A stretch of 64,000 nt of DNA from Phaeacidiphilus oryzae TH49 (GCF_000744815.1 NZ_JQMQ01000005.1:6529801-6593800); one strand, 5' to 3'. Counted from the stretch's first letter, positions 1-9,361 are shown. Notes: a model not told the origin generated them from the letters alone. Made by a program: numbers and translations.

Positions 1-1453
1 CCAGCGGGAGCTGCTCGGTGGCGCCGAGCGCCTGCCCGGCGGGCAGGATGGTGACCTTCGCCACCGGGTCCGCCTGCGGCTGCAGCGCGGCCACCAGCGC
101 GTGTCCGGCCTCGTGCACCGCCACCGCCCGCTTCTCGGCCGGCAGCAGCACGTTGGAGCCCTCCCGGCGGCCGAGCAGGATGCGGTCCCTGGCCTGGTCG
201 AAGTCGGTCGCGGTGAGGGTGTCGCGGTCCGCGCGGGCGGCGGTGATGGCCGCCTCGTTGGCGAGGTTGGCCAGGTCGGCGCCGGAGAACCCGGGCGTCG
301 CCCGGGCCACCCGCTCCAGGTCCACGTCCAGATCGAGGCGCTTGCCCAGGCAGTGCCGGGTGAGGATGGCCCGGCGCTCGGCCAGCGTCGGCAGCGGGAT
401 GACGATCTGCCGGTCGAACCGGCCCGGCCGCAGCAGCGCCGGATCCAGCACCTCGGGCCGGTTGGTGGCGGCCAGCACCACGATGCCGGTGGTCGGCTCG
501 AACCCGTCCATCTCGGAGAGGAGTTGGTTGAGGGTCTGCTCGCGCTCGTCGTTGCCCCCGATCGCCCCCGGCGCGGCCCGCCGCCCGCCCAGCGCGTCCA
601 CCTCGTCGACGAAGACGATCGCCGGGGCGCGCTTGCGGGCCTCCGCGAACAGGTCGCGGACCCGGGCCGCCCCGACGCCGACGAACATCTCCACGAACCC
701 GGAGCCGACCACCGAGAGGAACGGCACCTCGGCCTCCCCGGCGACCGCCCGGGCCAGCAGGGTCTTGCCGGTGCCGGGCGGGCCGACCATCAGCACCCCG
801 CGCGGCGCCGTCGCCCCGGCCCGCCGGTAGCGGTCGGGATGCCGCAGGAAGTCCACCACCTCGGCGATCTCCTCCTTCGCCCCCTCGTACCCGGCCACGT
901 CCTCGAAGGTGGTCTGCGGCCGCTCGGTGTCGAAGACCCGGGCCCGCGCCTTGCTCACCCCCAGCGCCCCCTGCATCTGACCGGAGGCCCCGCGGGAGAG
1001 CCGCCGCCAGAACCAGATGATCAGCAGGAACGGCCCCAGGATCAGCACCCAGTCCAGGATCTGCACGCCGACCGAGGGGGAGGAGGAGGGCGCGGTCGCC
1101 GTCACCGCGACATGCTTCGCGGCCAGCCGGTCCAGCAGCGCCGGGCCGGCGAGCTGGACCGGGATGACGGTGGTGTAGTCGCTGCCGTCGGTGAACCGCC
1201 CGCTACTGCGGCCGTTGCTCCCCTCGATGCTGACCGTGCTGATCCGCCCGGCGTCGACGTCCGAGAGGAACTGGGAGTACGTGAGGTCGGTGGGCGCCGC
1301 GCCGCCGCCGCGAGTCTGCGGCAGCGCGAACCACAGCCCCAGCGCGAGGAGGATCGCCATCGGCCACAGCCAGTGCCGCCAGGCCGGCGGCGGCGGGGGC
1401 GCGGTCGGCGCGGGGCGGTCATGCGGTGGGGGAGGGGTGGCCTGCTTGGTCAT
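1..1453 (-). CDS. ftsH: ATP-dependent zinc metalloprotease FtsH (C-terminus beyond the left edge)
   Basis: Membrane-anchored AAA+ protease that degrades misfolded membrane and short-lived cytosolic proteins. The 484 residues present start at an ATG and follow FtsH order: a Pro-rich N-terminus, TM1 at about residues 27-45, an extracytoplasmic domain, and TM2 at about 123-147. Walker A GPPGTGKT is at about 224, Walker B VFVDE at about 281, the SRH region follows, and the zinc motif HEAGH is at about 447. The frame is open to base 1, so the rest of the protease domain is missing. Streptomycetes often have more than one FtsH; which paralogue this is cannot be told from the fragment. Confidence 0.96.
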   Translation of the reverse strand, partial: MTKQATPPPPHDRPAPTAPPPPPAWRHWLWPMAILLALGLWFALPQTRGGGAAPTDLTYSQFLSDVDAGRISTVSIEGSNGRSSGRFTDGSDYTTVIPVQLAGPALLDRLAAKHVAVTATAPSSSPSVGVQILDWVLILGPFLLIIWFWRRLSRGASGQMQGALGVSKARARVFDTERPQTTFEDVAGYEGAKEEIAEVVDFLRHPDRYRRAGATAPRGVLMVGPPGTGKTLLARAVAGEAEVPFLSVVGSGFVEMFVGVGAARVRDLFAEARKRAPAIVFVDEVDALGGRRAAPGAIGGNDEREQTLNQLLSEMDGFEPTTGIVVLAATNRPEVLDPALLRPGRFDRQIVIPLPTLAERRAILTRHCLGKRLDLDVDLERVARATPGFSGADLANLANEAAITAARADRDTLTATDFDQARDRILLGRREGSNVLLPAEKRAVAVHEAGHALVAALQPQADPVAKVTILPAGQALGATEQLPL

Positions 1454-1574
1454 TCCGGCCACCGCCCCCTCGGGCAGCTGCTCTGACGAACCGTCACCCG
1501 CCCCACGCTAGGCGGCAGGAGAGGGGTGGCCGTAGGGCCGATGGGCTCCAAATGCCCGTGGGCCCGGGGAGGTC

Positions 1575-2006
1575 TCAGTCGAGGCAGAACTCGTTGCCCT
1601 CGACGTCCTGCATGACGATGCAGGAGTCGATGCCGTCGTAGAGGAGCTCCACGCGTACCGCGCCGAGCGGGAGCAGCCGGGCGCACTCCGCCTCCAGCGC
1701 GGCCAGCCGCTCCTCGCCCACCAGCCCGGTGCCGACCCGCACGTCCAGGTGCACCCGGTTCTTGACGACCTTGCCCTCGGGAACGCGCTGGAAGTAGAGC
1801 CGCGGACCGACCCCCGAGGGGTCGGTGCAGGCGAACCAGGAGCCGCGCTCCTCGGGCGGCTGGGCGCGCTGGTAGTCGTCCCAGGTGGCGAACCCCTCGG
1901 GTGGCTGCGGTAGGACGTATCCCAGCACCTCGCACCAGAACCGCGCGACCCGCTCCGGCTCCGCGCAGTCGAAGGTGACCTGGACCTGCCTGATCGATGT
2001 CGACAC
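1575..2006 (-). CDS. VOC superfamily (glyoxalase-like) protein
   Basis: Small cytoplasmic protein of 143 residues, the length of a single glyoxalase-like unit. It has two beta-alpha-beta-beta-beta halves: it opens with VQVTFDCAEPERVARFW and contains RVHLDVRV in the middle and GNEFCLD at the end, which resembles the glyoxalase_6 group. The ATG start lies next to the divergent carboxypeptidase promoter region. Substrate is unknown; members include resistance proteins and dioxygenase-like folds. It is 121 bp upstream of ftsH on the same strand, and nothing suggests a shared pathway. Confidence 0.85.
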   Translation of the reverse strand: MSTSIRQVQVTFDCAEPERVARFWCEVLGYVLPQPPEGFATWDDYQRAQPPEERGSWFACTDPSGVGPRLYFQRVPEGKVVKNRVHLDVRVGTGLVGEERLAALEAECARLLPLGAVRVELLYDGIDSCIVMQDVEGNEFCLD

Positions 2007-2159
2007 GCGCGCACCATAACAGCGCGACCGGGCCCCGGGGGGGCCGGTGGAATCCGGAGGATGCTGCGTGCCCTGTCGAGGGCGCCCTCGCGCGCCCGTT
2101 CGGGGGCATTCCGGGGGCGGCGGGGTTCGGCCGGGTCGCGCTGCGGGAAGCGAGTGATC

Positions 2160-3076
2160 ATGAAATCTCGGGATCGTTCCGGACGGGCCCGGCGGGCGCG
2201 GCTGCGAATCGCCGCCGTGGCGCTCGCGGGGCTCCTCGCCCCCTCGCCCCCCTCGTGGCGCCGGCCGGCCAGGCCGTCGCGGCCTCCGCCGGGCCGGTCG
2301 GCCTTCACACGCGGCATGCGTATCTGCTGGACGCCGGTCCCGCCGGGACCGCGCGGCGACGGCTGTGGGGCATCGGCGCCGCCACCCCGCTGCCGATGGC
2401 CAGCACCACCAAGATCATGACGGCGGTGGTCGTGCTGGAGACCCCGAGGCTGGACCTGAACCGCCGGTTGACGGTGCGTCAGGCCTACCTGGCATACGCC
2501 TCGCGGGTCGGCGCGAGCACCGCCGGGCTGCGGGCGGGAGACAGGTTGACGGTGCGTCAGCTTCTCTACGGGCTGTTGCTGCCCTCCGGAAGCGACGCTG
2601 CGTACGCGCTCGCCGACGGCCTCGGCAAAGGGTCCGACCGCGCGGCCCGGGTGGGCTCCTTCATCGGCCGGATGAACGCCGAGGCGCGCCGGCTCGGCAT
2701 GACCGGCACCCACTACGACTCCTTCGACGGAATCTCCCGGGGCGGCAACCGCAGCACCGCCGCCGACCTCGCCCGGCTCGGCGAAACCGCCCTCCGGCTC
2801 CCGGAGTTCGCCAGGATCGTGGCCACCCGGCGCAGCACCCAGCGCGGCGCCTATGGCCACCGCTACACCTGGACCAACACCGACCGGCTGCTGACCGCCT
2901 TCCCCGGCGCCCTCGGCGTCAAGACCGGCAACGGCCCCGCCGACGGGTACTGCCTGGTCTTCGCCGCCCGGAGGCACGGCCGCACCCTGGTCGGGGCACT
3001 GCTCGCGGACGACTCCCGGCACTGGTTCCGGGACGCGGCCGCGATCCTCGCCTGGGGCTTCCGGCAGCCACGCTGA
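2160..3076 (+). CDS. Secreted D-alanyl-D-alanine carboxypeptidase, apparent frameshift after the signal peptide
   Basis: Penicillin-binding D,D-carboxypeptidase that trims peptidoglycan stem peptides outside the membrane. The catalytic part shows the S-x-x-K motif STTK (Ser codon at 2402), a second motif SGSD near 2586, and KTG near 2921. No start with a signal peptide exists in that frame. A good one begins at ATG 2160 in another frame (MKSRDRSGRARRARLRIAAV...). If one base is restored in the C-runs at 2239-2252, the two join as ...LLAPLAPLVAPAGQAVAASA, a normal signal-peptide end. It is therefore either a sequencing deletion or a recently broken gene. Read without correction, the catalytic frame opens at 1997 with no export signal. 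Confidence 0.8.
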
Positions 3077-3083
3077 GGCCGTA

Positions 3084-3128
3084 GGCCCACCGGCCCACCC
3101 GCCCACCGGCCCATCGGCCCACCGGGCC
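3084..3128. repeat. Short tandem repeat of GGCCCACC-like units
   Basis: About five imperfect copies of an 8-9 base unit (GGCCCACCG / GGCCCATCG) lie between the carboxypeptidase stop and the convergent phosphoesterase stop. There is no coding signal. Confidence 0.7.
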
Positions 3129-3221
3129 CCGGTCCGCCGTGCCGCAGGCGGGGGACCGGGGACGCGGGGAACCGCACGGCCTGCCGTTCACGGCGCCGCA
3201 CTCGGCGACGCCCGCTCCGCC

Positions 3222-4658
3222 TCAGGGCCGATGCGGCCGCCACCCCGGCTCCTGGTGCGGCACGGTCTGCGCGGACCCCGGCAGCTTCGGCGCCGGCAGC
3301 GTCGCCACCTCCTGCTTGGCCTCGGCGAGCTGCGCGGCGGTGTCGTCCGGCAGCTTCGGCGCGGAGCGGCGGCCGGGGCCCCACTGGAAGGCCGAGGTGA
3401 GGTCGCCGAAGGTGCGCCGCCGCCACTCGCTGATGTTGGGCTCCTCGACCCCGGTGAAGCGCTCCAGGAACTGCAGTGTCGAGGTGTGGTCGAAGCGCTC
3501 GGAGGCGACCCAGCCGCCCACCGTCCAGGGCGAGATGATGATGCACGGCACCCGGAACCCGGCGCCGATCGGCTGCCCGCCGATGAACTCGTCCGGCGTC
3601 CCCGGCTTCGGGGTGGGCGGCGGGACGTGGTCGAAGAGGCCGTCGTTCTCGTCGTAGTTGAGGATGAAGACGGTCTTCCGCCAGACGTCCGGGTTGTCCG
3701 CGATGGCCTCGATCTTCGAGGCGACGTAGTCGGCGCCGGCCGCCGGCAGGTAGTCCGGGTGCTCGGACCAGCTGATGTCCGGGCAGAGCCAGGAGACGGC
3801 CGGCAGCCGGTCGTTGCGGGCGTCGTCCTCGAAGGCGCCGACGGGGGTGAGCGCCTGGCCGCGGTCGTACAGCGGTTCGCCGGGCTTGGCGTCCCGGTAC
3901 TGGGCGAAGGTGTCGTTCTGGCTGAGGCTGTAGCTGTCCTGGTAGATCTTCCAGTCCACGCCGGCCGCCTGCAGCCGCTCGGGATAGGTGGTCCAGCTGA
4001 AGGGCTTGCCGGTGGGCCAGGAGTTGTCGATCGCCGGGCCGCCGTGCAGCCCGTGCGGATCGATCGAGGCGCTGAGCCAGTAGAGCCGGTTGGGCCAGGT
4101 CGGGCCCATCACCGAGCAGTGGTAGTGGTCGCACACCGTGAAGGCGTCCGCCAGCGCGAACTGGAACGGGATGTCCTTGCGGGTGTAGTAGCCCATCGTG
4201 TAGGGGCCGTTGGCGCCGTCCGCAGAGCGGTGCGCGGGCATCCACTGGTTCATCTTCCCGTTGTTCCAGGCCTGGTGCTGGACGCTCCAGGCGTGGCTGG
4301 TGGACGGGATCGCCTGGGCACTGGTGGTGTGGGTGTCGAGGTGGAACGGCAGGGTGTAGCCGTCCGGGTTCTGGCTGTCGGGCTGGTGGAAGACCGAGCG
4401 GCCGGTGGAGAGCCGCAGCGCCGCCGGGTCGTCGAAGCCCCGAACGCCGGACAGCGTGCCGAAGTAGTGGTCGAAGGAGCGGTTCTCCATCATCAGCAGC
4501 ACGACGTGCTCGACATCGCGCAGCGAGCCGCGGGCGGGCACTCCGGCCGCCACCGCCTTGCGCACGCTGGCCGGCAGTGCGTTGAGCCCGGCCGCGGCGC
4601 CGGCGGCACCCGCCGCGCCGAGCAGCCGCCGCCGGGTGAGGCCTCGGGACTGGGACAT
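3222..4658 (-). CDS. Tat-exported phosphoesterase (phospholipase C / acid phosphatase family)
   Basis: A 478-residue secreted phosphoesterase of the bacterial phospholipase C/AcpA family, acting on phosphodiesters or phosphomonoesters outside the cell. The N-terminus has a twin-arginine signal (LTRRRLLGAAG) followed by an Ala-rich hydrophobic stretch. Family motifs are ENRSFDHYFGTL near residue 75 and NYDENDGLFDHVPPP in the C-terminal half. I chose ATG 4658, preceded by AGGAAAGGA, over an in-frame start 48 bases upstream because the Tat motif then sits near the N-terminus. It lacks the extra C-terminal domains of phosphocholine-specific enzymes, so the substrate is uncertain. Confidence 0.88.
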   Translation of the reverse strand: MSQSRGLTRRRLLGAAGAAGAAAGLNALPASVRKAVAAGVPARGSLRDVEHVVLLMMENRSFDHYFGTLSGVRGFDDPAALRLSTGRSVFHQPDSQNPDGYTLPFHLDTHTTSAQAIPSTSHAWSVQHQAWNNGKMNQWMPAHRSADGANGPYTMGYYTRKDIPFQFALADAFTVCDHYHCSVMGPTWPNRLYWLSASIDPHGLHGGPAIDNSWPTGKPFSWTTYPERLQAAGVDWKIYQDSYSLSQNDTFAQYRDAKPGEPLYDRGQALTPVGAFEDDARNDRLPAVSWLCPDISWSEHPDYLPAAGADYVASKIEAIADNPDVWRKTVFILNYDENDGLFDHVPPPTPKPGTPDEFIGGQPIGAGFRVPCIIISPWTVGGWVASERFDHTSTLQFLERFTGVEEPNISEWRRRTFGDLTSAFQWGPGRRSAPKLPDDTAAQLAEAKQEVATLPAPKLPGSAQTVPHQEPGWRPHRP

Positions 4659-4823
4659 CGGGGAGTCCTTTCCTCCGGTAGCCGTGGACCGTGACCGGTC
4701 CCGCACATGACAGTGACGCAGCGGAGGGGAAAGGTACTGGAGAGCCCCGGTGAACAGTCAGTCAACCCCTGCTATCGGTAGATGACTTGAGGGACCCAGG
4801 CCGGGTAGGGCACGGCCCGGGCC

Positions 4824-5792
4824 TCACGCCGAGTCCGGTTCGGAGTCCGGATCCGCGTCCGGCCTTGGGCCCGCGCCCGCGCCCGGGTCCGCGGCCAGCA
4901 CGATGTCGAAGCGCACGCTGGACCAGCCGCGGCCGGCGGGCAGCTCGCGCCCGTCCGGGGTCGGCGAGCCGGGGGCGTGCGCGGTGAACCGCTTGACCAG
5001 GGACTCCTTGACGCCGAACACCGCGTCCCGGTCCAGCAGTTCGTCGCCCTCGACGAAGATGTGGGTGACCAGCGTGCGCAGACCGCGGGCGGTCACCTTG
5101 AAGTGGAGATGGGAGGCGCGCAGCGGGGAGCGCCCGACGGCGGCGAGGAGCTCGCCGACCGGCCCGTCGTAGGGGATCGGGTACGGGGTGGGGGTCAGCC
5201 CCCAGAACCGGTAGCGGCCCTGGTCGTCGGTGAAGAGGTGGCCACGGGCGGCGAGCCGGCCGTCCTCCCGCTGGACGTCGTAGAGGCCCTCCTCGTCCGC
5301 CTCCCAGATCTCCAGGCGGGCCCCCGGCACCGGCTTCCCCTCGGTGTCGGTGACCGTTCCCTCCACCCAGCAGGGCTCGCCCGGCGCCCCGGCCGAGAGG
5401 TCGCCGCCGAGCGGGATCGCGGGGGAGCCCGCCACGAAGAACGGGCCGACCACGGTGGCCTCGGTGGCCGCCGAGCCCGCGTCGTGGTTGACGTTGATGG
5501 TCTGCATCGAGGCGCCGAGCACGTCGGAGAGGAGGACGAACTCCTGGCGGCTCTCGGTGGTGACGTCTCCGGCGGCGGTGAGGAAGTCGACGGCCCGCTG
5601 CCATTCGCCCTCGGTCAGCCGCACCTCGCGGATGAAGGAGTGGAGGTGCCGGACGAGGGACCGCAGGACGGTGCGGGTCCGGTCGTCCGGGGCGTTCCGG
5701 AAGGAGGCCAGGACGGCGTTCAGCAGGTCGTCCTCGACCTGGCGCTGGCGGTCCGGGACGTCGGCGGTGGGGGCGGGCTCGGGGGTGGTCAT
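4824..5792 (-). CDS. Intradiol ring-cleavage dioxygenase (hydroxyquinol/catechol 1,2-dioxygenase type)
   Basis: Non-haem Fe(III) enzyme cleaving catechol-type rings between the two hydroxyls. The 322 residues have the N-terminal helical dimerisation domain followed by the beta-sandwich catalytic domain. Expected iron ligands are visible: Tyr in GLYDVQ, Tyr in [10 protein letters not shown], and the two His of SHLHFKV near residue 226. The motif [11 protein letters not shown] and the overall length favour the hydroxyquinol 1,2-dioxygenase subgroup. No maleylacetate reductase or other ring-cleavage gene is next to it, so the upstream substrate is unknown. The C-terminal tail is Asp/Pro-rich and low complexity. 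Confidence 0.9.
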   Translation of the reverse strand: MTTPEPAPTADVPDRQRQVEDDLLNAVLASFRNAPDDRTRTVLRSLVRHLHSFIREVRLTEGEWQRAVDFLTAAGDVTTESRQEFVLLSDVLGASMQTINVNHDAGSAATEATVVGPFFVAGSPAIPLGGDLSAGAPGEPCWVEGTVTDTEGKPVPGARLEIWEADEEGLYDVQREDGRLAARGHLFTDDQGRYRFWGLTPTPYPIPYDGPVGELLAAVGRSPLRASHLHFKVTARGLRTLVTHIFVEGDELLDRDAVFGVKESLVKRFTAHAPGSPTPDGRELPAGRGWSSVRFDIVLAADPGAGAGPRPDADPDSEPDSA

Positions 5793-6121
5793 GAGCGCCT
5801 AACGTAGTGGAGCCCCGGAGGTCCCGGAAGCCGACGGTGGGCGCCGCGCCGGGAGGTGACGTCCCGTCAGGACGCTCCAGGATCCTCCCGCGGCCGGTGG
5901 ACTGACTCCGGAGCGCCGCGGTGGGAGGCTGGGAGACGTCCCGCGTCCGCGCCGCCGGAGGCGGAGGCGCAGGAGGAGGCGGCGGCCGGAAGGAACCACG
6001 GCCCCGGCGTGCGGCGTGCGCCGTCCGGATGCTCTTCAGCCGCCCCTTCCGCGTGGGAGCGGCGGTGGGCGCCCCCTCGCGGGCACACTCGACTGCCCCG
6101 GCGGCGGGAGGTGAGGGCTCC
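5793..6121. other. Divergent intergenic region without a gene
   Basis: This 329-bp spacer separates the dioxygenase start from the K+ channel start and must hold both promoters. I see a GGGAGGTGAGGG ribosome-binding site for the channel just before 6122, but no convincing -35/-10 pair, repeat or small gene. Confidence 0.5.
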
Positions 6122-6697
6122 ATGAGCACAGCGAAGGACGACGGCCACCAAGGCGGCGGCGCCGCCCGGTTGACCGATCTGCCGCCGGGGCGCCGCGCCC
6201 TGGCGGTGGCCGCGACCGCGGCCGAGACGGCGGCGGCGATCGCGGTACTCCTCTTCGGCTACGCCGTGGTGCCGCTGCACACCGGGGCGGGGGAGAGCGG
6301 GTGGGTCTGGCTGCGGCTGGCGGGTTGCCTTGCGCTCCTGGTGGGGGTGCTGGCCTGGCAGGTCCGCGGGGTGCTGCGGTCCCGGCTGCCGATGCTCCGC
6401 GCCTGCCGCGCGCTGGCCTGCGCGGTCTCGCTCTTCCTGGTGCTCTTCGCCACCGGCTACGCGGCTCTGGAGGGGAACAGCGCGGGTTCGTTCAACCACC
6501 CGCTCACCCGGATCGACGCCATGTACTTCACCGTCACCGTCTTCGGCACGGTGGGCTTCGGGGACTTGGCGCCGGTCAGCGCGACCGCGCGGGTGATCGT
6601 GGCGGTCCAGATCCTCTGCGATCTGGCGCTGATCGGCGTCGCCGTCAAACTGCTGCTCGGCGCGGCCAGGGTGAGCCTGCGCAGAACGAGCGGGTGA
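6122..6697 (+). CDS. Potassium channel family protein
   Basis: A 191-residue inner-membrane channel subunit. It has two N-terminal hydrophobic helices (about 27-50 and 58-80), then a pore module: outer helix at about 95-115, pore loop with selectivity filter TVGFGD near residue 143, and inner helix at about 150-172. No cytoplasmic RCK/TrkA-N domain follows, so gating must come from elsewhere. Start ATG 6122 has a strong GGGAGG site. In-frame codons upstream to 5921 are Gly/Arg-rich and not membrane-like, which supports this start. Confidence 0.88.
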   Translation: MSTAKDDGHQGGGAARLTDLPPGRRALAVAATAAETAAAIAVLLFGYAVVPLHTGAGESGWVWLRLAGCLALLVGVLAWQVRGVLRSRLPMLRACRALACAVSLFLVLFATGYAALEGNSAGSFNHPLTRIDAMYFTVTVFGTVGFGDLAPVSATARVIVAVQILCDLALIGVAVKLLLGAARVSLRRTSG

Positions 6698-6752
6698 GCC
6701 CCGCCCGGAAGGCCCCGGGCGGGGCTGCGCCGGGCGCTGCTCCGCGCCCGGC
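6698..6752. terminator. Two GC-rich hairpins between convergent genes
   Basis: An 11-bp perfect stem (6698-6708 with 6715-6725, 6-base loop) starts directly after the channel stop. It is followed by a 9-bp stem (6729-6737 with 6744-6752). The convergent position suits a bidirectional terminator; there is no U-tract, as is common in high-GC actinomycetes. Confidence 0.6.
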
Positions 6753-6760
6753 GGCCGGGC

Positions 6761-7039
6761 TCAGCCCGGGATCAGCCCGTCGTCGCTGACCAGGTCCCGC
6801 ACCTCGGAGAGCGGTGAGGCGGGGGAGGGCAGGATGAGCTTGGAGCGCACCACCGGCTCCGCCGGCACCGGCCTCCCCAACCGCTGCACCGCCTCCACCA
6901 GCGCCGACAGCGCGGCGGCGCAGCCGGCCTCGTCGCCCTGGCCGATCGCCTTGGCCAACTGGTCGTCGTGGGCGTTGAGTTGACCGAGCTGGTCGTCCTG
7001 AAGGTCGTACTGGCCGTCGCCCAGAATCCGAATGATCAC
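6761..7039 (-). CDS. pspAA: PspA-associated protein PspAA
   Basis: A 92-residue protein matching the PspAA domain, which in actinobacteria accompanies the membrane-stress protein PspA. It begins VIIRILGDGQYDL, then LNAHDDQLAKAIGQGDEAGCAAALSALVEAV and a conserved C-terminal SDDGLIPG. I chose GTG 7039 because GGAGGAG lies 7 bases upstream. The longer in-frame start at 7075 adds 12 residues not typical of the family. No pspA is in the window, so this copy stands alone. Confidence 0.78.
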   Translation of the reverse strand: MIIRILGDGQYDLQDDQLGQLNAHDDQLAKAIGQGDEAGCAAALSALVEAVQRLGRPVPAEPVVRSKLILPSPASPLSEVRDLVSDDGLIPG

Positions 7040-7183
7040 TCCGCCGGCTCCTCCGTTTTCCCTGCCGTGGCACACTTCCGCCCTCGCCGCCGGGGCGGGG
7101 CGAGAGGACAGTCTGCCAGCCGGCCCGGCTCCCCGGAGGAGCCCCCCGGGTACTCGGCGGTTCGCGCCGCCGGTGGGTCGCGG

Positions 7184-7720
7184 TCAGCCCATCGTCTTCT
7201 GGCCGTCCAGGGACTCCCGGATGATGTCCGCGTGGCCGGAGTGCTGGGCGGTCTCCGCGATGATGTGGAGGACGACCCGGCGGGCCGACCACTCGGAGGC
7301 GTCCTGGAACCAGGGGGCCTCGGGCAGCGGCTGGGCGTCGTCCAGGCTGGGCAGGGTGGCGACCAGCTCGTCGGTCTGCCGGGCGACCTGCTCGTACCCG
7401 GCGAGGACGCCGGACAGCGTCTCGTCCGGAAGCAGCTTGAAGTCGTCGGCCCAGGCCTCCCAGTCGGCCTCGGTCATGGCGTTGAAGTCGGGCATCGCGG
7501 CCGGGCCCTTGACGATGAACTCGGCCCAGTTCCGCTCGACGGCGCTGACGTGCTTGACCAGGCCGCCGAGGGTGAGCTCGCTGTCGGTGGTCCGCTGCCG
7601 GGCCTGATCGTCCGTCAGCTCGCGGACGGCGAACCGCAGGAAGTTCCGCTGCCTGGCCAGGATCGCCAGCAGGTCGGCGCGCTCACCGGAGGCTGCGGGG
7701 TGCTGCTCGGTCGCGGTCAT
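7184..7720 (-). CDS. DinB family protein
   Basis: A 178-residue protein of the DinB/YfiT-like four-helix bundle family, probably metal-binding, with putative thiol-dependent transferase activity. Visible features are LGGLVKHVSAVERNW in the second helix and VLHIIAETAQHSGHADIIRE near the C-terminus. Their His residues are the usual metal-ligand positions. Start ATG 7720 follows GGAGGACG. It is divergent from the WYL regulator with a shared 129-bp promoter region containing an inverted repeat, so that regulator probably controls it. Confidence 0.9.
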   Translation of the reverse strand: MTATEQHPAASGERADLLAILARQRNFLRFAVRELTDDQARQRTTDSELTLGGLVKHVSAVERNWAEFIVKGPAAMPDFNAMTEADWEAWADDFKLLPDETLSGVLAGYEQVARQTDELVATLPSLDDAQPLPEAPWFQDASEWSARRVVLHIIAETAQHSGHADIIRESLDGQKTMG

Positions 7721-7797
7721 GGTCGTCCTCCACGGGGTCTCTGCACTCGGGGTGCTGGGGTCTTCCGTTCCCTGCTGCTGATACCAAGGTAGAAGGG

Positions 7798-7822
7798 ATT
7801 GCGGCCACTTTCCGACCGCAAT
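7798..7822. promoter_or_regulatory. Inverted repeat, candidate operator of the WYL regulator
   Basis: ATTGCGG, 11 spacer bases, CCGCAAT: perfect 7-bp arms in the divergent spacer between the DinB gene and the regulator. The position suits autoregulation and control of the DinB gene. The role is inferred. Confidence 0.45.
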
Positions 7823-7849
7823 ACCGGGCAGCACGGAAGAATGGGAGAC

Positions 7850-8830
7850 ATGGCCAACACCAGCACCCGGACCCTGCGACTGCTGTCCCTGCTGCAGACC
7901 CATCGGTACTGGCCGGGAGCCGAGCTCGCCGAGCGGCTCGGGGTGTCCCCGCGCACCCTGCGCCGGGACGTGGAGCGGCTGCGCGAACTCGGCTATCCGG
8001 TCGAGGCGCAGCGCGGCGTCGACGGCGGCTACCAGCTGGCGGCGGGTGCCGCGCTGCCGCCGCTGGTGATCGACGACGAGGAGGCGGTCGCCCTCGCGGT
8101 GAGCCTCCAGGGCGCCGCCGAGGGGGCGGTGGACGGGGTGGCCGAGGCGTCCCTGCGCGCCCTGGCCAAGGTGGTGCAGGTGATGCCGGCCCGGCTGCGG
8201 CGCCGGGTGGAGGCGCTGCGCTCGATGACCGTGCCCGGTGAGTGGGGCGCGCCGGTGCGCCATGACGTCGACCCCGGCGTCCTCACCGCGCTCGCCCTGG
8301 CCTGCCGGGACGACGAGCGGCTGCGCTTCTCGTACACCGCGGCCGACGGCCGGGGCGGTGAGCGCGAGGTCGAGCCGCACCGGCTGGTCCGCCTCGGCCG
8401 CCGCTGGTACCTGGTGGCCTACGACCTCGGCCGGCAGGACTGGCGGACCTTCCGCGTCGACCGGGTCGCAGAGCAGCGCGGCACCGGCGTGCGGTTCCGG
8501 CAGCGCGCCCTCCCCGCCGAGGACGCGGCCGCCTTCGTCCGCGGCCGGATCGAGGGCCTGCCGGGGCAGTACCGGGTGGAGGTGCTGGTCGAGGCGCCGG
8601 CGGCGCGGGTGGGCGAGCGGGTCGGGCGGTGGGGCACCGTCGAGGAGTCGGACGGCCCCGACGCCGGCCGGCGCTGCCGGCTGCGGATGACCGCCGACTC
8701 GCTGGACTGGCCCGCGATGCTGCTGGGCTCGATCGGCGCCGAGTTCACCGTCCTCCAGCCCCCCGAACTGCTCGAACTGGTACGGGAATGGGGTGAACGT
8801 TTCGGCCGGGCGAACGTACCCGGGCGTTGA
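7850..8830 (+). CDS. YafY-type HTH-WYL transcriptional regulator
   Basis: A 326-residue cytoplasmic regulator. The N-terminal winged helix-turn-helix reads LLSLLQTHRYWPGAELAERLGVSPRTLRRDVERL. A WYL ligand-sensing domain follows in the middle (FSYTAADG...HRLVRLGRRWYLVAYDL), with a C-terminal WCX-like extension. ATG 7850 is chosen, but ATG 7841, nine bases upstream and in frame, is equally possible because neither has a well-placed ribosome site. It is divergent from the DinB gene, an arrangement I know from other streptomycetes. Confidence 0.9.
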   Translation: MANTSTRTLRLLSLLQTHRYWPGAELAERLGVSPRTLRRDVERLRELGYPVEAQRGVDGGYQLAAGAALPPLVIDDEEAVALAVSLQGAAEGAVDGVAEASLRALAKVVQVMPARLRRRVEALRSMTVPGEWGAPVRHDVDPGVLTALALACRDDERLRFSYTAADGRGGEREVEPHRLVRLGRRWYLVAYDLGRQDWRTFRVDRVAEQRGTGVRFRQRALPAEDAAAFVRGRIEGLPGQYRVEVLVEAPAARVGERVGRWGTVEESDGPDAGRRCRLRMTADSLDWPAMLLGSIGAEFTVLQPPELLELVREWGERFGRANVPGR

Positions 8831-8974
8831 TTGCCCGCCGAAACCACTAGCAGAGAGTGACGCGGATCGTCCCCGGATCGCGGAAACGGCACTCGACGGG
8901 TTGTCGCCCGTTAGGGTTACGGCCCTCCCCCGAAGTTGTGGTGCGGGGGTGAACGAGTGGTGGGGGTAAGGGCA

Positions 8975-9361
8975 GTGCAAGAGGTGAAGGCCTGTCTCGC
9001 AGATGCCATGGGCATAGTCGGCGCACTGGGCGTGCTGCTGGTCGACTGGACGAGCGGGCTGGCCCTGGAGTCGGTCGGGGACGTGATGGAGGCCTCCGGC
9101 GAGTCGTCGGCCGCCTACGCCTCCGATCTGGCGCGGACGGTGCTGCTGCGGCGGCCGCGCGGCGACCGGGTCTCGGACGCCGCGCGGACCGAGGACGTGA
9201 TAGTCAGCAGTGCCGGCGTCTACCACCTGATCAGGTTCGTCAAGGCACCGTTCACCGGGGGACTGCTGCTCTACCTGGTACTCGATCGGGAGGCGGCCAA
9301 TCTGGCGCTGGCCCGGCACCGCCTCGCGGCGATCTCGGATCGGCTGGTGGACACGCCATGA
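8975..9361 (+). CDS. Roadblock/LC7-fold protein
   Basis: A 128-residue protein with the roadblock pattern seen in actinobacterial GTPase partners: MGIVGALGVLLVDWTSGLALE at the start and VYHLIRFVKAPFTGGLLLYLVLD near the end. It resembles the protein encoded at 10803 closely enough by eye to be a paralogue. The GTG 8975 start is a choice; an in-frame GTG at 8957 is possible. Its stop overlaps the next start in ATGA, indicating translational coupling. It is the first gene of a four-gene operon. Confidence 0.75.
   Translation: MQEVKACLADAMGIVGALGVLLVDWTSGLALESVGDVMEASGESSAAYASDLARTVLLRRPRGDRVSDAARTEDVIVSSAGVYHLIRFVKAPFTGGLLLYLVLDREAANLALARHRLAAISDRLVDTP

Noticed and set aside
3084-3128. CRISPR-like array of regular units
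   Set aside because: Units of 8-9 bases without spacers; a simple tandem repeat. No cas genes or true repeat-spacer structure occur anywhere in the window.
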